64,000 nucleotides of DNA from Azoamicus viridis. GTDB taxonomy: Bacteria; Pseudomonadota; Gammaproteobacteria; UBA6186; Azoamicaceae. The notes below the pieces were generated by a model. The model did no database searches and was not told the DNA's origin. It was given only the letters and a program-made list of their open reading frames with translations. The stretch spans positions 186,001-250,000 of the forward strand of contig DAWERM010000001.1 of the NCBI GenBank assembly GCA_043390165.1, in the 5' to 3' direction. A program made the position numbers and the translations under genes. Shown here one piece after another: positions 1-9,578 of the stretch (the stretch's first letter is position 1; the number at the start of each line of letters is the position of its first letter).

Positions 1-846
1 TTGCCATATAGAATATCTGAATTTGGATCATGTTATAGAAATGAGTTATCTGGAGCTTTATATGGTTTGATGAGATTAAAAAATTTTATACAAGATGATG
101 GACATATTTTTTGCACAGAATACCAAATACACGGTGAAATTCTATCTTTTATAGAACTTTTAAAGATTGTCTATGTTCATTTTAATTTTAAGAAATTTAA
201 TATAAAATTGTCTAAAAAACCAAACAATTTTATTGGTGATGATAATTTATGGGAAAAAGCTGAAAACTCTTTGCAAAAAGCTATAGAAGATCTAAATATT
301 GATTATACCGTAACAAATGACGGAGCGTTTTATGGTCCTAAAATAGAAGTTTTACTTACAGATAGCTTGAATAGACAATGGCAATGTGGAACAATACAAG
401 TGGATTTTTTTACTGGTAAAAATCTTAATGCTAAATACACAGAAAGTAATGGATCAATACTTAATCCTATCATACTTCATAGAGCTATATTAGGATCAAT
501 AGAAAGATTTATTGGTATATTAATTGAAGATACGAAAGGTATTCTACCATTTTGGTTAACACCTATACAAATAATAATAGTAAATATTAATAATAAAAAT
601 GATAATTTTATAAAAACTGTATACAATACTTTAAAATTAAAATATAGAGTACAATTAGATCTAAGACAAGAACGAATAGAATTCAAGATACGAGATCATG
701 TTTTACAAAAAATACCATATGTATTAATTATAGGAGATAAAGAAAGTAAAAATAATACTGTTACTATAAGAGAATTAAATGGTAATAATATAGAAAATAT
801 ATCAATAAATTCTTTTATGAACAAAATTGATTTGATTACCCAGTAA
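1..846 (+). CDS. thrS: threonyl-tRNA synthetase, C-terminal part (cut by window edge)
   Basis: Charges tRNA-Thr with threonine in the cytoplasm. Only the last 281 or so residues are present; the frame is open to base 1, so the N-terminal domains lie outside the window. Visible are class II motif 2 (GSCYRNE, about residues 9-15 of the visible part), two of the three zinc ligands of the family (His in DDGHIFCT at about 35 and His in the motif 3 stretch LHRAILGSIERF at about 160) and the anticodon-binding domain from about residue 188. It heads the classical thrS-infC-rpmI-rplT-pheST cluster. Identity is secure; the start cannot be judged. Confidence 0.95.
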   Translation: MPYRISEFGSCYRNELSGALYGLMRLKNFIQDDGHIFCTEYQIHGEILSFIELLKIVYVHFNFKKFNIKLSKKPNNFIGDDNLWEKAENSLQKAIEDLNIDYTVTNDGAFYGPKIEVLLTDSLNRQWQCGTIQVDFFTGKNLNAKYTESNGSILNPIILHRAILGSIERFIGILIEDTKGILPFWLTPIQIIIVNINNKNDNFIKTVYNTLKLKYRVQLDLRQERIEFKIRDHVLQKIPYVLIIGDKESKNNTVTIRELNGNNIENISINSFMNKIDLITQ

Positions 847-847
847 A

Positions 848-853
848 AAGGAG
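848..853 (+). promoter_or_regulatory. Shine-Dalgarno site that decides the infC start
   Basis: AAGGAG lies 8 bases before an ATT codon at 862-864 and only 2 bases before another in-frame ATT at 856. The spacing favours 862. No ATG exists in frame until 1042, inside the conserved N-terminal domain. Confidence 0.75.
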
Positions 854-861
854 ATATTACT

Positions 862-1377
862 ATTAATAATATAAAAAATAAAATCAATGATGAAATAGAA
901 TCTAAGAAAGTAAGGTTAATAGATGAAAATGGCATCCAAGTAGGTATAGTCTCTTTAGAGGAAGCTTTAAAGCGAGCAAAAAATTTAGATCTTGACGTAG
1001 TAGAAATACAACCAAAATCTGATCCGCCTGTAGTTAAAATTATGAATTATGGAAAATTTCAATTTTCTATTAATAAAAAAAAATCACTTTCAAAAAAAAA
1101 GCAAAAAGAAGTTAAAATTAAAGAAGTTAAATTCAGGCCAAATACTGGAACAAATGATTATCTTACAAAATTAAAGAATTTGAAAGTATTTCTAACAAAT
1201 GGTAACAAAACTAAAATAACTATTTGTTTTAAAGGAAGAGAAATTATATATAAAAAAATTGGAATAACATTAATAAATAGAATTTGTACAGATTTAGATG
1301 AATTTGGAAAAATAGAGTCTGATATAAAGTACGAAGGTAAAAATATAACAGCTGTTATATATCCTCATAAAAAATGA
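862..1377 (+). CDS. infC: translation initiation factor IF-3, ATT start
   Basis: Binds the 30S subunit, discriminates start codons and keeps subunits apart. Reading from the ATT at 862 gives 171 residues, close to the usual 180 or so. The N-terminal domain carries the signature NDEIESKKVRLIDENG at about residues 8-23, and the C-terminal domain begins after the lysine-rich linker. The first in-frame ATG (1042) would remove about 60 conserved residues, so it cannot be the start. A rare ATT start is the known feature behind infC autoregulation in Escherichia coli; it persists here, which suggests the same feedback. Follows thrS by 15 bases. Confidence 0.93.
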   Translation: MNNIKNKINDEIESKKVRLIDENGIQVGIVSLEEALKRAKNLDLDVVEIQPKSDPPVVKIMNYGKFQFSINKKKSLSKKKQKEVKIKEVKFRPNTGTNDYLTKLKNLKVFLTNGNKTKITICFKGREIIYKKIGITLINRICTDLDEFGKIESDIKYEGKNITAVIYPHKK

Positions 1378-1412
1378 TTTTTTTACTTTTAAATATATTT
1401 TAAGGAAAATTT

Positions 1413-1610
1413 ATGCCAAAATTAAAAAATAAAAAGGGTACATCTAAACGATTTAAAAAAACAGGGTCAGGTGTTTTTAAACATAAACAATCTCATTTGA
1501 GACATATATTAACAAAAAAATCATCTAAAAGGAAAAGGCATCTTAGAGCTTTAAAAATAGTTGATCATTCTAATAAAAAAGCTTTAACTAGAGCTTTACC
1601 AATTTTTTAA
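1413..1610 (+). CDS. rpmI: 50S ribosomal protein L35
   Basis: Small basic protein of the large subunit. At 65 residues it has the normal length for L35, starts MPKLKNKKGTSKRFKKTGSG, and keeps the conserved LRHILTKKSSKRKRHLR stretch. AAGGA precedes the ATG. It sits between infC and rplT, as in most bacteria. Confidence 0.95.
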   Translation: MPKLKNKKGTSKRFKKTGSGVFKHKQSHLRHILTKKSSKRKRHLRALKIVDHSNKKALTRALPIF

Positions 1611-1640
1611 CATTATATTTAATTTATTGAGATACAAAAC

Positions 1641-1997
1641 ATGAGTAGAGTAAAAAGAGGAATAACAGCAAGAAGGAAACATAAAAAGATATTAAAGCAA
1701 GCAAAAGGTTATTATGGAGCTAGAAGTAGGGTTTTTAGAACAGCTAAGCAATCTGTAATAAAAGCACACCAATATGCTTATAGGGATAGAAAATGTAAAA
1801 AAAGAGAATTTAGAGCTTTGTGGATTATAAGAATAAATTCTGCGTTAAAAAAATACAATATTGCTTATAATGAATTTATCTATAAGTTAAAGAAACTAAA
1901 TATTAATATTAATAGAAAAATTCTATCTGAATTAATATTAAATAATATGAAAGTTTTTGACAGTATGGTAGAAAGAGTAAAAAATTATTCAATCTGA
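1641..1997 (+). CDS. rplT: 50S ribosomal protein L20
   Basis: Binds 23S rRNA early in 50S assembly; in E. coli it also represses its own operon. The 118 residues match the family length. The basic N-terminal extension (RVKRGITARRKHKKILKQAKGYYGARSR, seen from residue 3) and the globular C-terminal domain are both intact. It lies 30 bases after rpmI and 13 bases before pheS, so co-transcription is likely. Confidence 0.95.
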   Translation: MSRVKRGITARRKHKKILKQAKGYYGARSRVFRTAKQSVIKAHQYAYRDRKCKKREFRALWIIRINSALKKYNIAYNEFIYKLKKLNININRKILSELILNNMKVFDSMVERVKNYSI

Positions 1998-2010
1998 TTA
2001 ATGCTAATAT

Positions 2011-3027
2011 ATGGATTTTATATATAAAATAAATAAAATTTACAATTCTTTTTATAATGAACTTAAGAATAATTTAACTGAAAAAGAATTAGAAAATTTA
2101 AAAATTAAATATTTGGGAAAGAAAGGATTGTTAACTTCATTATTAAAAAATATAAAAGATTATTCTGAAGAAAATAGAAAACTTTTTGGTAAAGAGTTAA
2201 ATGATGTAAAATTAAAGATAACCAATTATATTGAAGATAAAATTTCTTCCTTAAAAACTAAATTATATAAAGAAAATTTATATGAAATAGATGTTACTTT
2301 ACCAGGAATTGGAAAGAAGATAGGTAATTATCATATAATAACAAAAACAATAATGGAAATAGAAGAATATTTTAAAAAATTAGGATTTAATATAATAAAT
2401 GGAAATGAACTAGATAATGATTATTATAATTTTGAAGCTTTAAATATGCCAGATAATCATCCATCTAGAAATATGCATGACACATTTTATATAGATAAGA
2501 ATTTATTATTAAGAACACATACATCAAATATGCAAATTCATATTATGGAAAAAAATTCTCCACCAATAAGATTTATTTCTTCTGGTAAAGTTTATCGAAG
2601 AGATTCTGATATTACTCACACTCCAATGTTTCATCAAATTGAAGGATTTTTTGTTGACAAATGTGTTAGTATTTCTAATTTAAAATTTGTGTTAATAGAT
2701 TTTTTGAATAATTTTTTTGGAAAAAAAATATCTTTTAAAATGAGATCATCATATTTTCCATTCACAGAACCTTCCATGGAGATAGATATAGCATGCCCAA
2801 ATTGTAATAATACAGGCTGTATAATTTGTAAGTACACAAAATGGATAGAAGTGTTAGGATGTGGAATGATTCATCCAAAAGTTTTCAAAAATTGTAAGAT
2901 TGATTCTAATATATATTCAGGTTTTGCGTTTGGCATGGGAATAGAAAGATTATTAATGATAAAACATAAAATTGACGATTTAAGATTATGCTATGAAAAT
3001 AATTTTGAATTTTTAAGACAATTTTAA
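2011..3027 (+). CDS. pheS: phenylalanyl-tRNA synthetase alpha subunit
   Basis: Catalytic subunit of the alpha2-beta2 enzyme that charges tRNA-Phe. Residues 1-90 or so form the N-terminal coiled-coil region. The class II core follows: LLRTHTSNMQIH at about 168, motif 2 (SGKVYRRDSDITHTPMFHQIEG) at about 190-212, and motif 3 (GFAFGMGIERLLMI) near residue 310. Between motifs 2 and 3 is a four-cysteine insert (CPNCNNTGCIIC) that many bacterial PheS proteins have but the E. coli protein lacks. At 338 residues the length is normal. The pair with pheT follows 17 bases downstream. Confidence 0.95.
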   Translation: MDFIYKINKIYNSFYNELKNNLTEKELENLKIKYLGKKGLLTSLLKNIKDYSEENRKLFGKELNDVKLKITNYIEDKISSLKTKLYKENLYEIDVTLPGIGKKIGNYHIITKTIMEIEEYFKKLGFNIINGNELDNDYYNFEALNMPDNHPSRNMHDTFYIDKNLLLRTHTSNMQIHIMEKNSPPIRFISSGKVYRRDSDITHTPMFHQIEGFFVDKCVSISNLKFVLIDFLNNFFGKKISFKMRSSYFPFTEPSMEIDIACPNCNNTGCIICKYTKWIEVLGCGMIHPKVFKNCKIDSNIYSGFAFGMGIERLLMIKHKIDDLRLCYENNFEFLRQF

Positions 3028-3044
3028 ATTTAAAGAATTACTTT

Positions 3045-5069
3045 ATGAAAATAAAGATAGAAGAGATAAAAAAATGGATAGACGTTGATATAAATGAATC
3101 AATATTAGCCGAGAGATTGACGAAAATAGGGTTTGAATCATTTATAATTGAGGATTGCATTGATATATCAATACCATCAAATAGAAGTGATTGTTATAGT
3201 TTATTTGGATTATTAACAGAAATTTCTGCTTTATTTAATAGTAAAATTATAGATGTAAAAATTAATAAAAATTCAAATATAGAAAACAATGTAAAGATAA
3301 AAATATTTAATAAGAAATTTTGTAATAAATATTGTGGAAAGATAATAAAAAATATAAATAATAATATAGATACTCCTGATTACATAAGAAATATTCTTAT
3401 ACAAAATGAAATGAATCTAAGTTCTCTAATTGTAGATATAGCTAATTACGTTACAATTTTAACAGGACAGCCTTTACATATTTATGATTTAGATAAAATA
3501 GAAAATAATATTATCTTGAGAAACACTAAAAAAAATGAAGAAATTACATTATTAAATTATAAAACTGTAGTTTTCACAAAAGAAGCTTATGTTATAACAA
3601 ATGGAAAAATGCCATTATCAATTCCTGGCATAATTGGATGTGATTCTTCAAAAGTGGACAACTGTACAAATTCTATATATATAGAAAGCGCCATATTTGA
3701 CTCAAATAAGATCAAAGAAATTTCTGATTATTATAATATTCATACATATTCTTCTACTTTATTTAGAAAATCTATTGATCCTAAAATCCAAGAAATTGCA
3801 TTAGAGCTAGTAACCTATTTGATTTTAAAATTAGCTGGTGGTCATTTTAGTAATACTGTAATTAAGATAAAGAAATCTTATTTTAAAAAAAGGAAAGTTA
3901 TAAAATTATATAAAAAAAATATTGCTAAAATATTAGGAATGGAAATTGATGAAAATTTAATACGGAAAATATTAATATCTTTAAATATGAAAATTATTGA
4001 GTTGAAAAATTATTGGAAGATAATTATACCTATTCAAAGAGAAGATTTAGTAATTGAGGAAAATATAATCAATGAAATTTTAAGATATTATGGTTTAGAT
4101 AATATAACTTCTAAATCACCTGTAATTAACATGTCTGTTAATATTATAAAAGATGGCTATTCTATTTTTATAAAAACTATAAAAGACTATCTAGTAAATA
4201 AAGGCTATAACGAAATAATAACGTATAGTTTTGTTGATAAAAAAATTGAAAGTATAATAAATAAATGTGAAAGCTTATTACACTTAAAAAATCCAATATC
4301 AGAAACAATGAATGTAATGAGATCCAGCCTATTACAAGGATTATTAGAAAGGCTTTCATTTAATATAAAAAGAAATCATGAGTTTTTACACTTTTTTGAG
4401 TATGGTAGAGTATTTTTTAAAGATAGCTTAGCTGTTAAAGAAATAGATTTTATAAGTGGAATTTGTACTAAAAATAGATATTTTGCATATAACAGAAATA
4501 TTATTGAAAATGATTTTTTTAAAATTAAAAATATAGTAGAACAAATACTAAATTTATCGATATCAGATGAAAATAACATAGTTTTCGAAAGAACAAATAA
4601 TTACTTATTTGATTCTAATGAAAGTTCATCTGCTATATACAATAATGATGTAGTTTGTAATTTTGGAATTTTAAACAAAGAAATTTTATCAAAATTTCAA
4701 ATAAAAACTAAAATATATTATTTCGAAATTAATCTAGACAAGATATATAAAGAAAAGAATATCATTTATTCAAAATTTTCTAAATATCCTTCAATAAAGA
4801 GAGATTTATCGATATTAATAAATAAAAATATCACTTATTATGAATTAAAATCTTTTATAATTGACATGAAAATAGAAAAATTAAAGGCCATTAATTTTTC
4901 TAGTGTTTATTCATGTGAATCTTTTGGAAAGAATATAAAAAGTATAACTTTAACATTTATATTTCAAGATGCTATTCGATCGTTAACTGACGAAGAAATA
5001 AATAAATTAATATTAACAATAATAGAAATTCTAAATAAAAAATATAAAATTGTCATACGAGGTATATAA
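3045..5069 (+). CDS. pheT: phenylalanyl-tRNA synthetase beta subunit lacking the tRNA-binding OB domain
   Basis: Partner of PheS. It is 674 residues long against about 795 usually. The first 38 or so residues (MKIKIEEIKKWIDVDI...) match the normal N-terminus, but the protein then runs straight into the DISIPSNRSDC segment, so the EMAP-like tRNA-binding OB domain that normally fills about residues 39-148 is gone. The B3/B4 editing region (GQPLHIYD), the B5 region, the inactive synthetase-like core and the C-terminal anticodon-binding FDX-ACB domain (YPSIKRDLSILI) remain. The reading frame is intact, so this looks like a clean domain loss rather than decay. Confidence 0.93.
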   Translation: MKIKIEEIKKWIDVDINESILAERLTKIGFESFIIEDCIDISIPSNRSDCYSLFGLLTEISALFNSKIIDVKINKNSNIENNVKIKIFNKKFCNKYCGKIIKNINNNIDTPDYIRNILIQNEMNLSSLIVDIANYVTILTGQPLHIYDLDKIENNIILRNTKKNEEITLLNYKTVVFTKEAYVITNGKMPLSIPGIIGCDSSKVDNCTNSIYIESAIFDSNKIKEISDYYNIHTYSSTLFRKSIDPKIQEIALELVTYLILKLAGGHFSNTVIKIKKSYFKKRKVIKLYKKNIAKILGMEIDENLIRKILISLNMKIIELKNYWKIIIPIQREDLVIEENIINEILRYYGLDNITSKSPVINMSVNIIKDGYSIFIKTIKDYLVNKGYNEIITYSFVDKKIESIINKCESLLHLKNPISETMNVMRSSLLQGLLERLSFNIKRNHEFLHFFEYGRVFFKDSLAVKEIDFISGICTKNRYFAYNRNIIENDFFKIKNIVEQILNLSISDENNIVFERTNNYLFDSNESSSAIYNNDVVCNFGILNKEILSKFQIKTKIYYFEINLDKIYKEKNIIYSKFSKYPSIKRDLSILINKNITYYELKSFIIDMKIEKLKAINFSSVYSCESFGKNIKSITLTFIFQDAIRSLTDEEINKLILTIIEILNKKYKIVIRGI

Positions 5070-5141
5070 TTAGGAATAAATTTATAATATCATAACAAAA
5101 GTATTTGTTGGTATATCATAAGCGAAATAAGAAAAATAAAC

Positions 5142-6545
5142 ATGAAAATAATTTATAATTATAAAGTTGTTAAACAATTCACCATAACTGCTATATTATG
5201 GGGAGTAATTGGAATGGCTACTGGGTTGTTTATAGCATCCGAATTAATTTGGCCTGATTTAAACAACGCTATTCCTTGGTTGAGTTATGGAAGATTAAGA
5301 CCACTTCATACAAATGCTGTAATATTTGCATTTGGTGGGTCGGCTTTAATTGCTACATCGTATTACGTTGTACAAAGAACTTGCCAAGTAAGTTTGGCAT
5401 ATGCAAAATTAGCAACTTTTACTTTTTGGGGATGGCAATTAGTTATAATTTCAGCCGTGATAACTCTGCCGTTAGGATATACAACAACGAAAGAGTATGC
5501 AGAACTTGAATGGCCTATTTCTTTACTAATAACTATAATATGGATATGTTATGGAGCTGTATATTTTGGGACTATTATGAAAAGAACTGTTTCACATATT
5601 TATGTTTCTAATTGGTTTTATGGATCTTTTATTATAGCTATAGGTTTACTACATGTTATAAATAATATAGCTATTCCAGTTACTTTTTGGAAATCATATT
5701 CTGTTTATGCAGGAGCTGTAGATGCCATGGTACAATGGTGGTATGGACATAATGCTGTAGGTTTTTTATTAACAGCTGGATTTTTAGGTATGATGTATTA
5801 CTTTCTGCCAATTCATTTACAAAAGCCGGTTTATTCATATAGGTTATCTATAATTCATTTTTGGTCATTGATAGGTATATACATGTGGGCTGGAGCTCAT
5901 CATTTACATTACAGTGCATTACCTGATTGGGTTCAATCATTGGGGATGGTTTTTTCTTTAATGCTACTAGCTCCATCATGGGGTGGAATGATAAATGGTG
6001 TAATGACATTTACAAATGCATGGCATACATTAAAGACTGATCCTATAGCAAGATTTATGATAGTTGCATTAACTTTTTATGGTATGTCAACTTTTGAAGG
6101 ATCGTTTATGGCTATAAAGACAGTTAACAGTCTATCTCATAATACTGATTGGACAATAGGTCATGTACATTCAGGAGCATTAGGTTGGGTTTCTATGATT
6201 ACAATAGGATCTATATATGTTTTAATACCAAGGTTATTTGATAACCAAATGTATAGTATAAAACTTATTAATGTGCATTTTTGGTTAGCAACAACTGGAA
6301 CTATTTTATACGTATCTGCTATGTGGATATCTGGAATTACACAAGGATTGATGTGGAGAGCAATAGATTATGATGGAACACTTAAATTTTCGTTTATAGA
6401 AATATTGACAGCTACTCACCCATTTTATATAGTTAGATTATTCGGTGGAATATTATTCTTGCTTGGAATGATATTAATGTTATTCAACATATTAGTAACA
6501 ATTAAAGATAAAAAAATTACTTATGATGAAAAGGTATTAGCATGA
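5142..6545 (+). CDS. ccoN: cbb3-type cytochrome c oxidase subunit I
   Basis: Catalytic heme b/b3-CuB subunit of the high-affinity oxygen reductase in the inner membrane. The 467 residues make about 12 membrane helices. Histidine-bearing family motifs are visible: LRPLHTNAVIFAFGG (low-spin heme), WWYGHNAVGFLLT and GAHHLHYSALPDW (CuB region), and IGHVHSGALGWVSM (heme ligands). It starts a tightly packed run ccoN-ccoO-ccoQ-ccoP-ccoG-ccoI, with a 4-base ATGA overlap into ccoO. The 72-base gap upstream must hold any promoter; I saw no convincing FNR box there. Confidence 0.97.
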   Translation: MKIIYNYKVVKQFTITAILWGVIGMATGLFIASELIWPDLNNAIPWLSYGRLRPLHTNAVIFAFGGSALIATSYYVVQRTCQVSLAYAKLATFTFWGWQLVIISAVITLPLGYTTTKEYAELEWPISLLITIIWICYGAVYFGTIMKRTVSHIYVSNWFYGSFIIAIGLLHVINNIAIPVTFWKSYSVYAGAVDAMVQWWYGHNAVGFLLTAGFLGMMYYFLPIHLQKPVYSYRLSIIHFWSLIGIYMWAGAHHLHYSALPDWVQSLGMVFSLMLLAPSWGGMINGVMTFTNAWHTLKTDPIARFMIVALTFYGMSTFEGSFMAIKTVNSLSHNTDWTIGHVHSGALGWVSMITIGSIYVLIPRLFDNQMYSIKLINVHFWLATTGTILYVSAMWISGITQGLMWRAIDYDGTLKFSFIEILTATHPFYIVRLFGGILFLLGMILMLFNILVTIKDKKITYDEKVLA

Positions 6546-7150
6546 AACATGAAACCATTGAAAAAAATCTTGGCCTTATGAGTCTATGTATAGTTCTTAT
6601 AATTAGCATAGCAGGTTTAACCGAAATTGTTCCTCTTTTTTTTGAAAATAGTGTTCAACAACCTATAAAAGGATTAACTCCTTTAAAAGCTTTAGAATTA
6701 GAAGGTAGAGATGTATATATAAAAGAAGGATGTCATGTTTGTCATACGCAAATGGTAAGACCTTTATATGCAGAAACAAAAAGATATGGCAGATATTCAT
6801 TAGCTGGCGAGCATGTCTATGAACATCCATTTTTATGGGGTTCTAAAAGAACTGGTCCTGATTTAGCAAGAGTAGGCGGAAGATATAGTGACGATTGGCA
6901 TAGAATACATTTGCAAAACCCACGCTTAATGGCACCAGCATCTAAAATGCCAGCATATCCATGGCTGCAAAATATTATAATAGATGACACTTTGACAAGT
7001 AGAAAAATGCTAGCTTTAAAAAAGGTAGGAGTACCATATACTAATATCGATATAAAAACAGCATCTGAAAAAGTAAAAGGTAAGACATTGGAAGATGCAT
7101 TAGTCGCTTACCTACAACAATTAGGTGTTGTACTTAAAAACACACGATAA
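6542..7150 (+). CDS. ccoO: cbb3-type cytochrome c oxidase subunit II (monoheme)
   Basis: Membrane-anchored monoheme cytochrome c that passes electrons to CcoN. One N-terminal membrane segment (about residues 10-32) is followed by a periplasmic domain with a single heme site CHVCH at 64-68 and a candidate axial methionine in RLMAPASKMPAYPW. The length of 202 residues is normal. The ATG overlaps the ccoN stop in ATGA, implying coupled translation. Confidence 0.97.
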   Translation: MKHETIEKNLGLMSLCIVLIISIAGLTEIVPLFFENSVQQPIKGLTPLKALELEGRDVYIKEGCHVCHTQMVRPLYAETKRYGRYSLAGEHVYEHPFLWGSKRTGPDLARVGGRYSDDWHRIHLQNPRLMAPASKMPAYPWLQNIIIDDTLTSRKMLALKKVGVPYTNIDIKTASEKVKGKTLEDALVAYLQQLGVVLKNTR

Positions 7151-7160
7151 AATATAATAT

Positions 7161-7349
7161 ATGAATATAAGTATCTTTAAAGGCGTATTAACTATAATAT
7201 TAATGTTTATGTTTTTTATTCTTGTTCTTTGGGTTTATTTACCAAAAAATAAACATTATTTTAATCATTATTCTAAATTGCCATTTTACGAAAACAAAAA
7301 GTTAAATGTAAAAAATCATAAAAATATATCTGGAGATAACAGTGAATAA
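7161..7349 (+). CDS. ccoQ: CcoQ-like small subunit of cbb3 oxidase
   Basis: A 62-residue protein with one hydrophobic segment (about residues 5-27) ending in WVYLPKNKHYF, followed by a short polar tail. Size, topology and its place between ccoO and ccoP are those of CcoQ/FixQ, which stabilises CcoP in the complex. The sequence itself is weakly conserved, so the call rests largely on position. Its end overlaps ccoP by 8 bases. Confidence 0.75.
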   Translation: MNISIFKGVLTIILMFMFFILVLWVYLPKNKHYFNHYSKLPFYENKKLNVKNHKNISGDNSE

Positions 7350-8220
7350 TTTTTGGAGTACATATATTATATTGTTAGTAGTATTTAGTATAATACTATA
7401 TAGTGTGATGATATATTTTACTAGAACATCAAAACCAGACAATAAATCAGACCATCATTCATATGATGGTATAAAAGAATTAAATGAACCATTACCAATA
7501 TGGTGGCTATGGATTTTTTGTATAAGCATCATATTTGGGGTAGTATATTTGATAATATATCCTGGATTAGGTAAATTCAAAGGGATTTATGAATGGAGTT
7601 CACATAAAGAATGTGAAGAAATAACAAAAATTGAAGATAAAAAATACGAAAATATTTATATAACATTTGAAAAAGAAGATATAGAAACACTATATAAAAA
7701 TTCAAAAGCTATAAAGATTGGAAGAAGTTTGTTTTTAAATAATTGTTCTCAATGCCATGGCATTGACGCAAAAGGCAATATTGGATTTCCAAATCTAACA
7801 TTGAATAAATGGTTATATGGTGGAAATCCTAATGAAATTAAAACTACTATAACTAATGGTAGGAGTGGAAAAATGCCACCTATAGGAAAAATAATGGGCA
7901 CTAATGAAGATATAGAAAACACTGCGCTTTATGTTTTGTCTTTAAGTACAAATCAAAATGATTTAATAAAGATTAGTAAAGGTAAAGAAAAATTTGACAA
8001 ATTTTGCACGGCTTGTCATGGATTAAATGCAAATGGAAATAAGTTTTTAGGTGCTCCAAATTTAAATGATCCTAAATGGGTATATGGTAACACATTAGAA
8101 AATATAAAAACTACTATTTTAAATGGTAGGAATGGATTAATGCCAGCACATAAAGATGTTTTATCAAAATCACAAATACATTTACTTACAGCTTATGTAT
8201 ATTCACTAAATAATGACTAA
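7342..8220 (+). CDS. ccoP: cbb3-type cytochrome c oxidase subunit III (diheme), GTG start
   Basis: Diheme cytochrome c that receives electrons from soluble cytochromes for the cbb3 oxidase. Two membrane segments (about 6-26 and 53-73) flank the typical PLPIWWLW motif. Heme sites are CSQCH (135-139) and CTACH (222-226), each followed by a methionine-containing loop (GKMPP, GLMPA). Start is GTG at 7342 behind TGGAG at 7331-7335. The stop overlaps the ccoG start by one base. Confidence 0.96.
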   Translation: MNNFWSTYIILLVVFSIILYSVMIYFTRTSKPDNKSDHHSYDGIKELNEPLPIWWLWIFCISIIFGVVYLIIYPGLGKFKGIYEWSSHKECEEITKIEDKKYENIYITFEKEDIETLYKNSKAIKIGRSLFLNNCSQCHGIDAKGNIGFPNLTLNKWLYGGNPNEIKTTITNGRSGKMPPIGKIMGTNEDIENTALYVLSLSTNQNDLIKISKGKEKFDKFCTACHGLNANGNKFLGAPNLNDPKWVYGNTLENIKTTILNGRNGLMPAHKDVLSKSQIHLLTAYVYSLNND

Positions 8221-9578
8221 TGGCAACTCAAAATTTATATAAAAACCACACGAGAGTATATCCAGAACCAGCAAAAGGAAAATTCTATAAGTTTAGATTA
8301 TTAGGAATTACTTTTACATTATTGGTGTTTTTTTGTCTTCCATTTTTAAGTTTTAATAATAGACAAGCTATATGGTTTGATCTTAATAGTAGTAAATTTT
8401 ATATATTAAATTTAACATTTTTTCCACAAGATTTTATATTGATTGCATTATTATTAATAATAATAATGATTTCTTTATTCTTGGTAACTGCATATTCAGG
8501 AAGAATATGGTGTGGATATATTTGTCCTCAAACGATATGGATAGAAATTTATAATAATTGTGCTAGATTAATAGAAGGAGACAGAAACAAAAGAATAAAA
8601 CTAGATTCATCTAATATAGATATATTAAAAATTTATAAAAAGATAATTAAACATATTTTGTGGATAACTATTGCTTTTGCTACTGCTTTTATTTTTGTAT
8701 CATATTTTACATCAATAAAAACTTTGATATCTATAATGATTAATCTAGAGTTTAAAACTTGGAGTTTTTTTTGGACTATATTTTTTGCAATATCTACATA
8801 TTTTAACGCAGGTTGGATGTGTGAGCAATTTTGTTCTTTAATTTGCCCGTATGCACGTTTACAGAGTGTGATGTTTGATGAAAATACATTTATTGTATCT
8901 TATGATAAAGCAAGAGGAGAACCTCGTGGCTCAAGAAAAAAAACATATATTAAAGAAAATTTAAAATTGGGAGATTGCGTAGATTGTAAAAAATGCATAA
9001 ATTGTTGTCCTACAGGAATAGATATTAGAAACGGATTACAGATGGAATGTATTAGTTGCGCAGCTTGTATAGACGCTTGTAATTCTGTAATGAAAAAAAT
9101 GAATTATAAACCGAATCTCATAAAATACACTAAAGAAAATATACTCACAAATGATAAGGATAAAAAATCAATATATAGATTATTATCATATTTTTTTACA
9201 TTAATTATTTTTTTAATAATTTTTCTCTACATTCTAATTACACGATCATTAATTGAATTTAGTATTATAAAAAATCAAGCTGAACTTTATGAAATAACTA
9301 AAAACAATAAAATTGAAAATTGTTACATAATAAAAATAACAAATAAAACACAAGAAAAAGCTAATTATGAAATTTCAATAAATAATAAAGATTTAATATA
9401 TATTGGATATAATAAAGTTAGCTTGAGTCCAAGCGAAACTGTAGTTTTAGATATAAAACTAATAACAAAAGAATCTAAAATGAACACAATATTTACAGAA
9501 GTTATTTTTACTGTAAAATGTTTAAATAAAAAAAAATATTATGTAAATAAAAGCATACAATTTATATCTAAAGTTTAA
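8220..9578 (+). CDS. ccoG: cbb3 oxidase accessory ferredoxin-like membrane protein
   Basis: CcoG/RdxA/FixG family membrane iron-sulfur protein; in studied bacteria it reduces copper(II) during cbb3 maturation. The 452 residues comprise membrane helices, the NapH-like SGRIWCGYICPQTIW motif near residue 93-107 and a second cysteine stretch (CEQFCSLICPYARL). A two-cluster ferredoxin domain follows with CVDCKKCINCCP and CISCAACIDACN, then a helix and an Ig-like periplasmic tail. The start and stop each overlap a neighbour by one base. Confidence 0.95.
   Translation: MATQNLYKNHTRVYPEPAKGKFYKFRLLGITFTLLVFFCLPFLSFNNRQAIWFDLNSSKFYILNLTFFPQDFILIALLLIIIMISLFLVTAYSGRIWCGYICPQTIWIEIYNNCARLIEGDRNKRIKLDSSNIDILKIYKKIIKHILWITIAFATAFIFVSYFTSIKTLISIMINLEFKTWSFFWTIFFAISTYFNAGWMCEQFCSLICPYARLQSVMFDENTFIVSYDKARGEPRGSRKKTYIKENLKLGDCVDCKKCINCCPTGIDIRNGLQMECISCAACIDACNSVMKKMNYKPNLIKYTKENILTNDKDKKSIYRLLSYFFTLIIFLIIFLYILITRSLIEFSIIKNQAELYEITKNNKIENCYIIKITNKTQEKANYEISINNKDLIYIGYNKVSLSPSETVVLDIKLITKESKMNTIFTEVIFTVKCLNKKKYYVNKSIQFISKV

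Noticed and set aside
1042..1377. infC starting at ATG 1042
   Set aside because: Would delete the conserved N-terminal domain that is encoded in frame from ATT 862.
5100..5120. Possible FNR box before ccoN (TTGGTATATCATAA)
   Set aside because: Too far from TTGAT-N4-ATCAA; the right half does not match.
8659..8667. TGTGGATAA, a perfect DnaA-box complement
   Set aside because: Single copy inside ccoG coding sequence (encodes part of a membrane helix); no cluster, no origin features.
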